NCBI GenBank assembly: GCA_038496445.1
Contig: JALMLS010000256.1
Span: 1 to 64,000 of the forward strand
Source: Trichosphaerium sp. ATCC 40318
Lineage: Eukaryota; Discosea; Flabellinia; Trichosidae
Reading direction: 5' to 3'
DNA length: 64,000 nucleotides
Positions 1 through 11,907 of this stretch are shown piece after piece. Position 1 is the stretch's first letter. Every line of letters begins with the position of its first letter. The notes under the pieces were generated by a model, which was given only the letters and a program-made list of their open reading frames with translations, did no database searches and had not been told where the DNA came from. Both the position numbers and the translations under genes were made by a program.

Positions 1-3000
1 TAATGTTGACACGATGTTATAGCTGTAAGAGAATCAGAAGTCGTTTCAGCAGCTAAATCTACTAGTACGTTTTTTTGGAAAAGCCAAATATAATGTCTTG
101 TATTAATCAGGTTAAAATAGAACTAAGGAACAAAATTCAGGAGTTGACTGTATGACATGGTGTTTTTTTTATCCCTAAGTTGTCTTAACTTATTGTATTC
201 ACTTTATTTCTTAGTATATCATCCCTTGTTTACTACCTATTGATCCAGATGAATCCAAGTTAGAGGTAAGTAAAGACTAAGCATCCTTAGAAAATATGCT
301 AATGGGCATGAAAATTAGTTGGTATTCTCTAAAAAGCTACCTGATAGATTTTGCTCAATTGTTCGAAGGTACTGTTAAACAATTATTTGCTTTTTTGGTA
401 ATGACTGTTTAGGTATAAATTTATGTTCATGCCTATCGGATTTTCTGCTTCAGTCGTTGTAAGGGCGTACCACTTGCCACATTTCAATATTGTACGTATT
501 AGATAAGTTAGTCTCATTTTTTTTTGGATTTCTTCTTGTGAATTGAAATGATGTGAACTGAAACTGGTTATAGCAACTTTGTTGGCAAAATGGTGTTATA
601 ATGAAGCGTGGAAATAGAAATCCAATCTTGTTAGGATTATTCTACAATCCACATCTACGCACTTTAGATGTTAATGTCAGATATATAAAATTACACAAAG
701 GATCCGTTTCTAAGGCGAGACACCTTCTCAAATCAGTCGTACGTGTAATCTGCTGGCATTCAACACGACAAAGCAATTATGTAAACATGCTTTTACTTAT
801 GTTCTTAATATAGCTTGAGATGATAAACAATTTGATTGAAGGTGTTTACAGTAACAACTCCGCTGAGAAGTTTGCTCTTTGTACAAAATGTGCAGCAAAA
901 GGTCTTGATGATCATCCTATAGAAACTAGTGCATTAGAAATGCTTATAATGAAGAGGGAGAAGCAAGCATTATGTTCTATTCTAAATGTGGAAATTAAGT
1001 ACGGAAGATTCCAGATGGTTGAAAATCACGTTTTCTGTTCTTTTTCTCGTATACTTATCGTATTGTAGTTTGATTGATTTATGTCCGGATCTATTACTTG
1101 CAGCAAATAATATGATTGAAACATCTACACTTATAATTGGAGAGGAAATTGGAGAAGGTAAAGTTGTTGTTTAGAAGTCTTTGGAGTATAAGTTAATCGT
1201 TTATTTTAAGGCGCTTTCAGTAAAGTATTCAAGGGAACCTATGAGGGTAAAGATGTTGCTATAAAGAGACTTCGTACAGGATCAGGTATGTCATTAAAAG
1301 GGTATACTATCAATACTTCAACAATTCTTCTAGTTTTGTTTTCTCACATTTTTTGTTCAGGTAATCAAGAGGAGCTTGTTCAAAAATGGCAGGAGATTCA
1401 ACAAGAAGCTTTTATAATGGCTGAATTTAATCATCCAAATATTGTTCAGTTTTTTGGTGTTACACTTCAGCCGCCTCAGCTTGTACTCGAGTTGTTAAAT
1501 GTGCGTAACAACGTTTCCTTTTATTTTTTTGAAAACAGAAAAACCCTCAAACACTCGCTAACTTGTACAAAGGCTGGTGATTTGTTTGAATTACTACACG
1601 ACAAGAGTTTCGCGAACAAGGATTTCGCTTGGATTACGAGATTACAACTTGGTATAGATATTGGTAAAGGTCTTGAACACATGCATAAACTTGTACCTCC
1701 TATAATGCATCGCGATTTAAGGAGTCCTAATGTACGTTCTTACAAAAAGCTTATTCGAAAGTTTGGTTCTCGGTTCTGTTTACAATACTAATGATTATAC
1801 GTAGATATTTGTACGTACTCTTGTGATAGAAAAGCAGCTTCATAGCACATAGCTTGTGGCAGATACCATTTATCCTGTTTTTTCTTATAACCTGTCTAAT
1901 CTTTATTTAGCTCCATCGTGAAGGCGATAAGTTAATAGCGAAGGTGGCAGACTTTGGTCTCAGCCAACGTGTGTCTTATAGAGCCAGTGGTATCTTAACA
2001 ACATGGCAATGGATGGCACCAGAAACCTTCGATTCTGCACAGAGTAAAAACTATACTGAACTAGCAGATGTGTACAGTTATGGCATCATCCTTTGGGTGC
2101 GTGATTATGCTTCTCTTATTTCTTCTACGCTTCATATATATATTATTTAGAATTCTTTTGCCCTAACGGTTACTTAGGAGCTTTGTTCACGTGAGTATCC
2201 ATTTGATGAATACCAGATTTATAAAAATGACTCAAGAGGGAATCAAAGCAAGCATATAAATCCCGAAAACTATAATATCTAATAATTTTTTTACTCTAGT
2301 TGCTGTTGGCGATAAATACGCTATGCAAGAACGTATATCCAAAGAGGTATACTTTTTTTTTTCTTTTTTTTTGAATTGGCTTACTGAGTTTATGTGTAGG
2401 ATTTGAGACCTACTATTCCGCCCAATACACCTAAACAAGTGGAGAAAGTCATAAATGGGCTTTGGAAGAGGAAACCAAGTGATAGGTATCTCTTTGCTTC
2501 AACAACTTTTTGAGTTGTTCTTGTTTTTTTCTAGTTTTGATTAGTATGATTTTCCTTATTTGTATTTATGTAGGTGGCCTTTGGGTATTGCTATAAAGAC
2601 TTTAGATAATGAATTGAATAAAGTAAAGCAAAGTATGACAGTACCAGATGATAAGATAACGCGTAAATCGTCTATCTCTACAGTACGGTTTCTTTGTTTA
2701 TTTTTTTGCTACTTTTGGATTTGAAAGTCTTTTAATGTGCTCTCTAGGACAAGCGAAGTCTGAAAGCTTTTGCCATTGAGCGTAAAGAACTAATAATTGA
2801 ATTGGAACGCCAAAAGTGGAGCTGTAATCGTGCTATGGCTTGTAGATTGTACGTCTTATTTTTTTTTTTTCTTCATTCTGATAAATTTTAGCGTTCTTGA
2901 TTATATTTCGTCTCACAAAGATCCACTTCGTGATCCTTATAGTACAATACCTAATGTAAAATCGAGAAAGTTCAGGAGTAATCCTTATCACCGTAAGAAT

Positions 3001-4138
3001 TAAGGAGACTTTGCTCTTTATTGACCCTTTTGTTTTTTATTCCAGATGTATTTGTTCGAAGACAATCAGTTACTGAAGAAGCTAATATCTTGCTCGAAAC
3101 TACTCAACAACATCGTACAACATCACTAGCAAAGAGAGAAATCCTTATTGTGCTACTTGGTTCGTTTCATACTCGATAAGGTGGTTACTAACTGTGAGTT
3201 TCTTAGCTGCTTGGCAACTTGACTTAGCTCAGTTGGATATCTTTTCATTGCCATACAAAATGAGGTTTGTTTTTTGTGATTGAATTTTGTTGACTTTGTG
3301 TTGTTGGCGTTATTCTTACATGGTTTTGTTCTTAGATTCTTCAACTATACTGGACAACGTAGTATTGGTGCTAAGGCATTGTTGACAAGATTCGATGACT
3401 TTACGGAGTTAGGTTGTCTGTACTATATTGACCTTGCTGAGTATCCTTTTTTTTTGTTATTTTTTATTTTATTTTTGGATTGCGGTTTCAAGGTTGCTCT
3501 TGATCCGGCATGTCTTTTCTTTCTTGATTTTCTTCTTAACTAGCATTGACAAATAAAAGACCCTTTTCACTTATCAAGCTGCTTTGAACAGTATCAGTCA
3601 ATTATGCGAAACTTCCGACAAGGTAATTTTTCTTGATAACAAAGATTTTTTTTTGACTTTCTGATGTTTAGGTGTTCTTATTATTCTGTTTGTTAACTTT
3701 GATGCTTTCTCTAAATCTTACAAAACCGGTGATTTGGATAAATTTATTTTAACACTACGTACGTATCCGTGACTGCTTACAAGTCATAAAAGTTTGCCAT
3801 GTTTTTTTTTCATAACTAACATTCTTTTCCAGCAACGAATTACCTCGATGGTGCTGGTGAGCATAATCTAAATCCACTAAATTCCAATGATGCTATAAAT
3901 ACTATACGCACAGTTTTTAGTAACTCATTTAGAAAAAACGGCACGTGTCACGTGAAAAATTGTTTAAAAGTATTTTCAAACTGCAAAAAAGTGCAAGCTT
4001 TTTTTGGATTGAGTTTACTAAGTTGGTTGTTTAGGTCGGTGGAGAACGACTATATTCCATGTCCAAGACCATGTAGATATTAATGATGGAATGCGTTTCT
4101 ATACAAAGACGTACAGAGAAGAGTTTGCTTTTGCTTAA
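1..4138 (+). CDS. Roco-family protein kinase with C-terminal G-alpha-like domain (5' end outside window)
   Basis: Many short exons splice in frame. The first exons resemble a COR domain (IIPCLLP near 220; FMPIGFSASVVVRAYH near 430; a W-x-NGV-type segment near 590). A complete TKL-type kinase domain follows: glycine loop GEGAFSKVFKG across the 1157/1211 splice, VAIK lysine near 1260, HRDLRSPN near 1710, DFG near 1950 and MAPE near 2020. All key catalytic residues are present, so the kinase should be active. COR followed by a TKL kinase is the Roco/LRRK arrangement; the Roc GTPase would lie upstream of the window. After the kinase the frame continues through a basic linker (2590-3150) into a segment resembling the second half of a heterotrimeric G-alpha subunit (FFNYTGQRSIGAKALL near 3335, ILFVNFDAF near 3675), ending at TAA 4136-4138. 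That part has no P-loop. The splice near 3438-3570 is uncertain and two genes cannot be fully excluded. Confidence 0.75.
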
Positions 4139-4344
4139 AGTGACCTTGTAGAGGTTGATAAAGTGCTAGTAAGTAGTACAAAATAAAAATTGTGTAAATT
4201 ACTTTATCTCTGTTATCGCCTTCACTTTATTTCATTTTGGGCTACTTAACTTTACATGTTCACATGTTTAGTTTACTATGGTAGCGAGGATCAAATACTT
4301 GATGCACAAGAGTCGTTATTTAGGATTGTTGTTCTTTGAGTACA

Positions 4345-5261
4345 CTAAAATATTCGTTGATATAATTCACGTGTTTTGTCTTTGTCCATATGATCGAGCC
4401 ACACTACTTCAAGTGTCTTTGCATTATGTGACTAGAGTACAATAAGTAGTGTAGCTGTTTCAAAAGTTGGTCTGGTTTGATGTCTTGTCTTACCTCGACG
4501 TGTAAGTTGTGGTGTTTTAAAATTGATACAATGGCTTCTCTTATATCATCTTGTTTCCAAACTTCAACATTAGCTCCATACACTTGTAGAATATCTGGGA
4601 ACGTATTGAGACTTCCTTTTCCGTCGGACGCCTACACAATTCTGATAAGTAAAAAAGAGAAAGAATAATGTTATCTGAACACTTGATACTGTACAGAATC
4701 TTACCGCTTGTGAGCATTGTTTTAGTATGTATTCTACAACTGCGTTCATCCTGGGAAGTAAATTCTGATATGTAAGATACTTCAGCTTCAATCCTGTTTG
4801 AGTATTGTGTTAGTGAAGTGATGCGATAAGTTGGGTGTTGATTCTCTTATGTTGTATTACCGTAGTCCTTCCAATTAGCTTTTGAAATATCGTAGTCAAT
4901 ACAATAAAACTCAAGGGCTATCATCAAGTCAAACACTGTATCCATCGTAAACCGTCGTGGGATTATAATACATCCAGAAGTGTAAAACGAAATAACGTAT
5001 TTGAAGAAATCTGGATATCTGAAAAAAACCCTCATGATCAGCCACGTGACTTGTTTAGAATAAACAATAAAAAGCTTACTGAGTAATGATAATAGCTCCT
5101 GAATTATCACTCTTAAAGGTTAGAGAAGATCGTGATGTCGAGACACCGAGTAATCGTCCAAGTAATGTATCAGGATGAGAAGCAAGCAGTTCTGTTCGAA
5201 GGATATATCTGGATCGTCTTGAAGTTGTTTTATGGCGCACAACAAATCTTAATACATCTTC
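4345..5261 (-). CDS. BTB/T1 (KCTD-like) domain protein
   Basis: Exons on the minus strand give EDVLRFVVRHKTTSRRSRYI and then LASHPDTLLGRLLG, followed by YPDFFKYVISFYTSGCIIIP and ALEFYCIDYD. This is the layout of the potassium-channel tetramerisation (T1/BTB_2) fold: strand with T-R motif, HPDTLLGRL helix, (R)DP-x-F-xx-(V/I)L-x-FYRTG-like stretch and final hydrophobic helix. No channel transmembrane segments follow. Instead about 110 residues with an alpha/beta look (VYGANVEVWKQDDIREAIVS) run to a TAG at 4345-4347. Known KCTD proteins act as oligomeric cullin-3 adaptors or G-beta-gamma binders; that role here is inference from fold only. The first coding exon and the start codon upstream of 5261 were not resolved. 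The gene converges on the Roco-like gene. Confidence 0.6.
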
Positions 5262-5602
5262 CTACATACTATATTAACCTTCAAATTAACTCAAGTCATA
5301 AAACAAGGTACAGAAGAGGTGTTGTTGGCCATACGCTGCAATAAATTCAACCATTACTTAACAAATCGTTCAGGCTTAAGCGCTTTGTTTAAGTTGGTTT
5401 ACTAATGTAGTACTTTTGCACATAATGCGTTTTTAGTGGGTGATAACAGATAACATTTCGGAACATGTGGTCGGCTTTTTGTGTACAACAAAATGCTGAA
5501 TATGGAGTTTTAGACAGACAATCAACACCACGTGCTTCAGAGGGTAGTTGGTAGTTTATTTTTTTTGTATGTTTACCCTATTTTCTAGTGCTATTGTAGG
5601 CT

Positions 5603-6954
5603 CTACACCATTATTGGAGAGCTCAGCCTTATACCTACAGTAATAACTCTTTTATTCCGTTTATGTTTATACGGAAACAGCAAACTTGGCTTAGTAGCAA
5701 GCACAATGATGATGCATAAAACAGTAGCTAATAAGAATGCACCAGTAGAACCTCCTACAATAGGTATGAGGTACTTGTTAAGAGTTGTTTTTTTCTGCAT
5801 CACAAGATGAAGTATCAAAAGCAATGATTAACTTATTGCCTTCAAGCAGTAAAAAAGTAAGAAAACAACAATTTAATGATTTCTTAAAACCAAACATACC
5901 AAATACCTGATACCGCAAGACAATCTTCCTCTGAGAGTATTATTGTAGGCACCTCAGTGATTTCAGATGTACATGATCTCATGAAAGAAACAAGTTCAAA
6001 GGAAGGAGGATATGAAAACGTGTTATTAATAGTTAGCTTAGCATCTGTTTTGTACGTTAGTAATGGTCTTTGACAACGATAACTTTAACATACTTTCTAG
6101 ACTTAAGCAATCGTATGAGTTTAACATAAGAGGACCATTGATAGTTACAGTACTGTTTACGCATGTCAAGTTACCTAAGATAGCTTGTTAAACCTTTTGT
6201 TTCATCTAAATGAAAGAAACCATTACCTTGTATTTTTAGAGACGAAGCTAAAGACAGTGTGGGAGGTATTAAATAAGATGTTGTAACAGTCCATGTTTCA
6301 TCAACACAAATAGCAGCTTGTACATCTGAAGCAAAACCGCCGCAAACAATATTTAAGGAACCACTTCTTGGTGCTTCTACTGGCTTACTTGTTGGCGTTT
6401 CTGCTGGCTCACTTGACGGTGCGATTGGCAAGGATGTTGGTGAGGGCGTTGGTGGTGTATCCGAGGTTAACGTATAGCCTACTATCAACCTGTCAACTGA
6501 AATCCATACACTGTTTTCTTTTGTTTTATCCACTGCTACAACATTGTATCCAGATCCTGATAAGAGCTGTTCACTACCTACACCACATTATAAGCACAGT
6601 GAACACTAACAACAACATAACGTGTACGTACCAGTTGAGTTTATACGCCATACAGAATCATACGCTGTGGCTATTATTGTGTCGTTTCCAAGGGATACAA
6701 TGTTTGTTATTCCACGTGATGTTGTATAGGGTCACCAAACATAGTAAAGGATGCTAAGGTGCCATCTTCAGTAATATTGGCTGTTGAAGAAAACCAAGTT
6801 AGCAAGAATAGTTTCTCAACAGAATTGTGCGTTTTTCAAAAATGATCATATAGCGTTTATAGAGTTGTATTAGCAATAAAGATCCAAACACAAGCTACGT
6901 ACCTAATTGAACGCATATAAATGCGCATAGTACCGTTACTATGTACAATCGCAT
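5603..6954 (-). pseudogene. Surface-protein family paralogue, shortened and frameshifted
   Basis: The ATG at 6954 begins a 52-nt exon coding a signal peptide (MRLYIVTVLCAFICVQL), as in the other members. It splices in phase 1 directly to the exon starting ANITEDGTLASFTMFGD (about 6780), so the propeller-like exons of the full-length paralogues are missing. Next come a short P/T/S-rich stalk (near 6390-6480), the motif CGGFASDVQAAICVDETW, LIPPTLSLASSLKIQG, NLTCVNSTVTINGP, and a final exon with a transmembrane helix (VGGSTGAFLLATVLCIIIVL) and a basic tail ending at 5603. Two reading-frame breaks are visible: near 6712-6724, where the frame must shift to reach GITNIVSLGNDTIIA, and at seven T's (5788-5794), where one base too many separates the FDTSSCDAEK reading frame from the TM segment. 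These could be real decay or consensus-sequence errors. Confidence 0.7.
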
Positions 6955-7051
6955 GTCTGTATCACAATACCCAAATGCTTGTCTGTATAACGCTAAACAG
7001 ACATGTAAATAAGTAGAAAACTCGTTAATCTCTTTTTTTGCAGCGTTTCCG

Positions 7052-7252
7052 TTACTTTTTATGGCCAAGAGCGCTAGGACTGCCGTACCAACGTTTTTGA
7101 TGCTCTAAAGATACGAAATAGCCGTAGTTGCTGTAACGCAAGAAGGAAATTACACAATTTTTAATGCAAGTTCCAAGTTTGGTATTCGGTCCTTTTTTGG
7201 AAAAGTCCCACCTCTGGTAGTATTTTAGAAGGCCTGTTACTGACAATAACAA
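7052..7252 (-). CDS. Small basic protein, possibly ATP synthase subunit f-like (tentative)
   Basis: A 66-codon reading frame contains LLKYYQRWDFSKKGPNTKLG, a short hydrophobic stretch (IKNCVISFLRYSNYGYFV) and the ending LEHQKRWYGSPSALGHKK, with a stop at 7052. The order (aromatic-rich N-terminal part, KKG turn, single short membrane-like segment, then a basic L-E-H-x-K-R-W-Y tail) recalls the mitochondrial F1Fo ATP synthase f subunit, but the similarity is weak and judged by eye. A short upstream exon with an ATG (minus strand, near 7300) may precede it. The alternative is a chance frame between two genes. Confidence 0.3.
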   Translation of the reverse strand: MLLSVTGLLKYYQRWDFSKKGPNTKLGTCIKNCVISFLRYSNYGYFVSLEHQKRWYGSPSALGHKK

Positions 7253-7356
7253 AGACTAGTTTTTTCTTAATTTTTTCTTTTTTCTGTTGAAAATACTGTA
7301 CATTGTTGCTAAACTAACTTGGCCTTTGGTCACCAACGCTATTAATATATTAAATT

Positions 7357-9599
7357 TTAAGCAGCTTCTTCAAGAGCTACAAAATTAGAAGGGAACAAAC
7401 CAGCCTTTTGGTTAAGCTCACCTAAAGGAAGAAAAAATAAGTCAATCAAAGCGGAACTGATGACAATATCGTCTTAACGTACCAGTCCACCAACCGGACT
7501 CATCTTGTTCATATATGAGTATACGATCACCTTCTTTAAAAGAAAGCTCTGTTTCATCTGTAGCATCATAATCATATGAAGCAATGCAATAAATCTCATC
7601 GTACTGTGTTAATGTTAGTAAAAAAACCCCCACACAATTTTACACCACCCTAGTGTATAACATACCTCTTCAAGTTCTTCTGGTTCTTCTTCTAAATGAT
7701 GCTTAGTAGGTGAAGGAGGTGCTCGAGAAGGTGAGGGCATATCAGGTTCTGGGTTGACTAATAATTCGTCGTTTAAAACATACATACATATATACTTAGA
7801 TATTCTATAGAATATTGGTTCGTTTTAAATCGTACCTCCGGCAGGAATTGATAGTGGTGCTACAGGTGGCGCCATTGGTGGTGCCTTTGATGGTGGTCCA
7901 GCTTTAGAAGACGACATAGGATTTGCTGGCGGGTGGTTTGGTGGTGGCGGAATAGAGGAACTCTCTAAAACTATTTGTAAGCCGTAACAATTTTTTTCTA
8001 AGTTAAGCTACCTGATTCTGCCTTAACTGGCGCTGGTGCTGCTGCAGTAGGAGCAGGTTTTGGTTTTGTTTTTTCTGGTGCTGGCCTTACAGATGATCTT
8101 GTAGATGGTGGTGCTGACCTATTACCCACAAATGGTATAAAGTTTGTAAAAAGACCTTTCTGTTTTCTGATAGAAACACGAACAGGCGCTTCTGCAACTT
8201 GCTAAAGCAAACAATTAATCTTGCGGTTCAACAAACATAATCCATTCGTACATCATCAGGGTCACCATAAGCAACATATTTGGGCATTCCTGGCATTTCT
8301 GTACCAGTTTGATTCGCAGAAATCCAAGTGGTCAAATTGTTATCAGAATCAACACTTAAACAATATTGTAAGGACATCGGGAGTTAGATATTTTGCGTAC
8401 TTGTCTGCACTATCTATAATACTTTGGGTCTCTTTTGGTATCTTTTCTTCATGTTCATTTAGTATCGAAGCTAATTTAGAAGCAAACATCGCTGTGGAAT
8501 CAATACGGGCTTTCTCGATCGTTTGCATTTTCTGTGTTAAATTTAGTATGTTTAATAGAAAACTTTGCATACAGCAAACGCAGCACGTGTAGTCCTTTCC
8601 CATTCTGGTCTAAAATTAACTAATTTATCAACACATCCTTTATACTCATTATCAGAAGACTCCTTCTGTTTGTGTGCCTTGACTTGTAATTTCTCCATCT
8701 TGACATGTTGTCAATAATTTAATACTACACATAAGTCGTACCTTTGCTAGTTTTGATGATCCCGATGCTTGGGCTTGTTTAAGTTTATTATCACTCTCTT
8801 CACTGGCTTGACACATTTTATAGTGATGATCTTTAGCCTGTAAACATAAGTATAAACAAAAGGAAGTATAGCTGGAGCGTTTTAGTTTTTTGTTTAGATT
8901 TTTTTCTAATTTCGTGGATAAACAAAGCCTGTTTTGGAATTTATTGTGGAGACGTTTCTATCAAAAGAAAAAATTAAAACTTACCTTCATTACTGACGAG
9001 TAGTATTTGGTATACTCTTTATTTGCTTTTGATGCTGTAGCAACCACTTCTTTTTTTTCGCTTGCTTGTTGCTTTGAGAATATACCAATCTCTGAAGCTA
9101 GCCCAGTTTTAAGCGATGCAGCCAATGCACTAAAAATCAAACGTTAACCAAAACAATACGGTGTTTTTTACATGTAAAAATGTGCTATTAGTATTTTTAA
9201 GTGTAATACGCTTTAAATAAACCGTTTTATAACGCGCGTACTGGTGGTGTTGTGCTTTTTGATTGGTAACATCAACAAGTGTCTGCATTAACGTAGTTAA
9301 CGTGCTGTGACTGTATTAGAAGTATATTAACGCGTGTTTATGTACCTGTATCCTTGTTCCAATTGAACTAACTTAGAAGCATGTGATTTAACTAGTTTCT
9401 CGAGCGCTGATGCGTGTTGCTCCTCTACTTTGGATAAAGAAGATACAAAATTACCAAGTTCATCAAGTGCTTGTTTACTCTCCGCTGCGCGGTTTAGAAG
9501 CACGTCTGCACCCCCGGGACCCTACAGAGCCTTAATGTTATAATTTGTACCCAGATTTAGGTTTAAACGCACCCAAAAATTATCAGCGTAGTCTGTCAT
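7357..9599 (-). CDS. F-BAR and SH3 domain protein
   Basis: The ATG at 9599 starts MTDYADNFW, which splices to GPGGADVLLNRAAESKQALD; this matches the opening of F-BAR (FCH) domains (FW...G-x-D-x-L). About 300 residues of charged helical sequence follow in several exons, including ANKEYTKYYSSVMK, AKDHHYKMCQASEES and LVNFRPEWERTTRAAF. A Pro/Ala-rich linker (near 7690-8140) then leads to a C-terminal SH3 domain: ASYDYDATDETELSFKEGD, ESGWWTG and NQKAGLFPSNFVAL, with a stop at 7357-7359. ALYDY-, WW- and PSNYV-type motifs are all recognisable. F-BAR/SH3 proteins bind curved membranes and link endocytosis or cytokinesis to actin through proline-rich partners; the polyproline stretch (PPPPNHPP) suggests additional SH3 or profilin binding. 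Complete gene with introns of about 60-120 nt. Confidence 0.85.
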
Positions 9600-10083
9600 G
9601 CACGTCGAGGATTTGTAAGCGTTTGAAACTGCTGTATGAGAAACTTAACGTGCTTAAGGCCTGACATTTGAGGGTAAACACTTCAATCTCTTTAACACTG
9701 TACACAAGTTACATCACTCTCAGGTGCGTTTTATTTACCGCCGCTGACGGTTCGTTTGCGCAAACGAACCATTATGCTAGGAGAAACTGATAAACGATTG
9801 TATTTGATACTGGGGTATGGCGTTGAGTATTCGAAAACTGATCTATACTTACAGAAAACGGTGGAATGATTAGTATCATTGAAAGCCATTTTTCCTATCA
9901 AAAAAGGAACTTCCCTAAATTGAGTATTGAACACTTCCATCTTCGTTTTAGACAAGTAACAAGTGGTACGTGCGAACGTGGTGTTCACAATTCTCATAAC
10001 AAGCGATCAATAGTGTCACAAAGAACTGTTTTGTATCTCACACTGGTTAAACAGGCGAATTGTTTAGTTTAGAGAAAGGAGAA
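9600..10083. other. Intergenic; no supported gene
   Basis: This lies between the divergent F-BAR gene start and the orphan signal-peptide exon. An open frame of 88 codons on the minus strand (9731-9997) has no recognisable motif, compositional bias or splice context. Confidence 0.5.
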
Positions 10084-10410
10084 ATGCGATTGTTATTATT
10101 TGCAGTCCTATGTGTGCTGTTACGCTCTCAAATAGGTACGTGTCGTCGAATACATGTTCTTTAGTTTCGTATACGAACATTGGAGAGATTTTCTCTTTTT
10201 TACTGCTGAACTTGCTTTCGTGGTTGTTCGACGCTCGTATATAAGACTTCATTCAACGTCTTCTCTTCTAAGACATTTTGATGAGGTGTTGCGAATGCTC
10301 AAACATACTTCTCAAAGACAGCGTCACCAAAGCCAGGAAAGGTTCTAGGGGGGAGCTTTTCAGGTTCAGTATTTGAAGTAGATCCGAATGCCATTGGTAC
10401 GCAAGTAATG
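10084..10410 (+). pseudogene. Orphan 5' end of surface-protein family gene
   Basis: The ATG at 10084 opens a 52-nt exon (MRLLLFAVLCVLLRSQI) ending AAATAG at 10135 directly before GTACGT, the same length, phase and donor as the first exons at 6954, 33124 and 35625. Downstream, around 10290-10400, KTASPKPGKVLGGSFSGSVF resembles the second exon of the 33124 paralogue (TASNNQEKVLLGLRGALSEL). No later family exon (propeller, stalk, C/W motif or TM) is visible, so this looks like a truncated copy. A TGA/TAA-rich stretch follows. Confidence 0.6.
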
Positions 10411-11860
10411 TGAGGAATTGACCCGGATTATTGACAACAAAGATTGTCGACAATCGTATTTTTTGGCTTGTATTTGTTCATCACTGAGCATTCAGTACAT
10501 TCTAACAAGCATCAAATATGAAATTCACGTGATAGCATCCATTTTATCAAATATGAGGAATGGAAATTATTTAGGTTATGAGTTACACGGACTGAAAAAT
10601 GGAACATTGTCAAGAATGTCAAAATACCGTCATATGCACGCTTTCATTCAACAATGGTATGTGAGAGGGTACAGAGTTAAAGTAACAACGTTTAAAAGTA
10701 GTGAACAGCCAAAAAACTTAAGCAACTCATGGAGATATTGCACAATAATTTTGAACGCTCTAATTATAACCGAATATGCCCGACATATAGTAGATAATGT
10801 ACATAAAATTAATTCACGTTTTTGTTTACTGCTAAGGACTTGGCGATGTTTTTCCAAATGGGAACTACATAATAAAATTCTCTCTAGTGGAGAAACACTC
10901 AACTGTTAAGGAAGCGGATGATTCTATACATCGATTGTCAAAGCACGTGTAGACTATGGTTTTGAAGCTTTTAGGAAAGAAACGTTGCTTGATTGAAAAA
11001 ATTCTGATTTGTGCAATGCTGCAAAGCTGGTTGAAACGTTAAAGGGCACACGAAAGATGAGAATACGTGTAAGAGAGACGTGGCCTTAGTTGTAGGATAG
11101 TAGCGTAATTTATTAATGACATACGTAATACATTCAGAGAATACATTTGTGTATTTCGTCAAAGTTCACAATGAATATCTTCGTGGAAATACTTGGAAAG
11201 AATGCATACTGAACATGGTGACGTTGCACGTTACACTGGTTGACAAGGTCTTTAATACAACTCTCTATAAACCTGAGCTTCACATTATACTTAATATCTT
11301 TCACAAAGCTATCCCTGTATATTTCCATAAACAAGAAATAAATGACTTGTTTTCAAAAAACAAGCCTAAAAAGAAATCTACGTCAACTAACACAACTCAT
11401 CTTGAAAATTTTAGGTGTGACGTGTTCAACTCTCTTCATCTATGCAAGGTTTATCGTAGAATCAATTGCTCACTGGTATTTCGGATACCACTTGTTTTTT
11501 GTTTCTGTTACATTTTTTTTTCTTTTAATTTATTGAATATTAGAGAGCCGTTCAGCAACATCTTCACAATAGGAACTACAATCACGGATATTATTTACAC
11601 CGGCTAATGCAATGCCTTAGTAGTAGCGTTGATCCATTTCTCTATTCTAAAATTGCAGCATTTTTAGTGTGCTTTAAAAAAAAAACCCACTAGCCATTGT
11701 TAATCCAAAGACCCTGGTACCCCAAGCAAATTTACCCCAAATGTGTCTCAGGGACGTTTATGCGGCATCTTGTTTCTCACTGCCACTACTGGAATATGTA
11801 AACCAAATACTTAACTTGTAGAAATGAAAGAGAGTTGAAGCTTGTTAGTGTTTGTTTTGT
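10411..11860. other. Gene-poor stretch with unassigned open frames
   Basis: Two open frames of about 160 codons lie on the plus strand (10418-10909, which lacks an ATG at its beginning, and 11116-11607). Their translations are rich in I, L, Y, H and N without motifs, repeats, signal peptide or domain-like patterning. The opposite strand is also open in places. I see no convincing gene here; old transposon-derived sequence is possible. Confidence 0.4.
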
Positions 11861-11907
11861 TAAAGTACCTGAAACGTTTTTTTTTCTTTTATCACATGAC
11901 CATGCAG

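Noticed and set aside
8221-8592. 123-codon plus-strand frame
   Set aside because: It runs antisense through F-BAR exons and an intron that are well supported on the minus strand.
10418-10909. 163-codon plus-strand frame
   Set aside because: It begins without an ATG, has no recognisable motif or splice context, and the opposite strand is also open.
11116-11607. Second 163-codon plus-strand frame
   Set aside because: The equal length to its neighbour is coincidental; the sequences are unrelated and neither has domain-like features.
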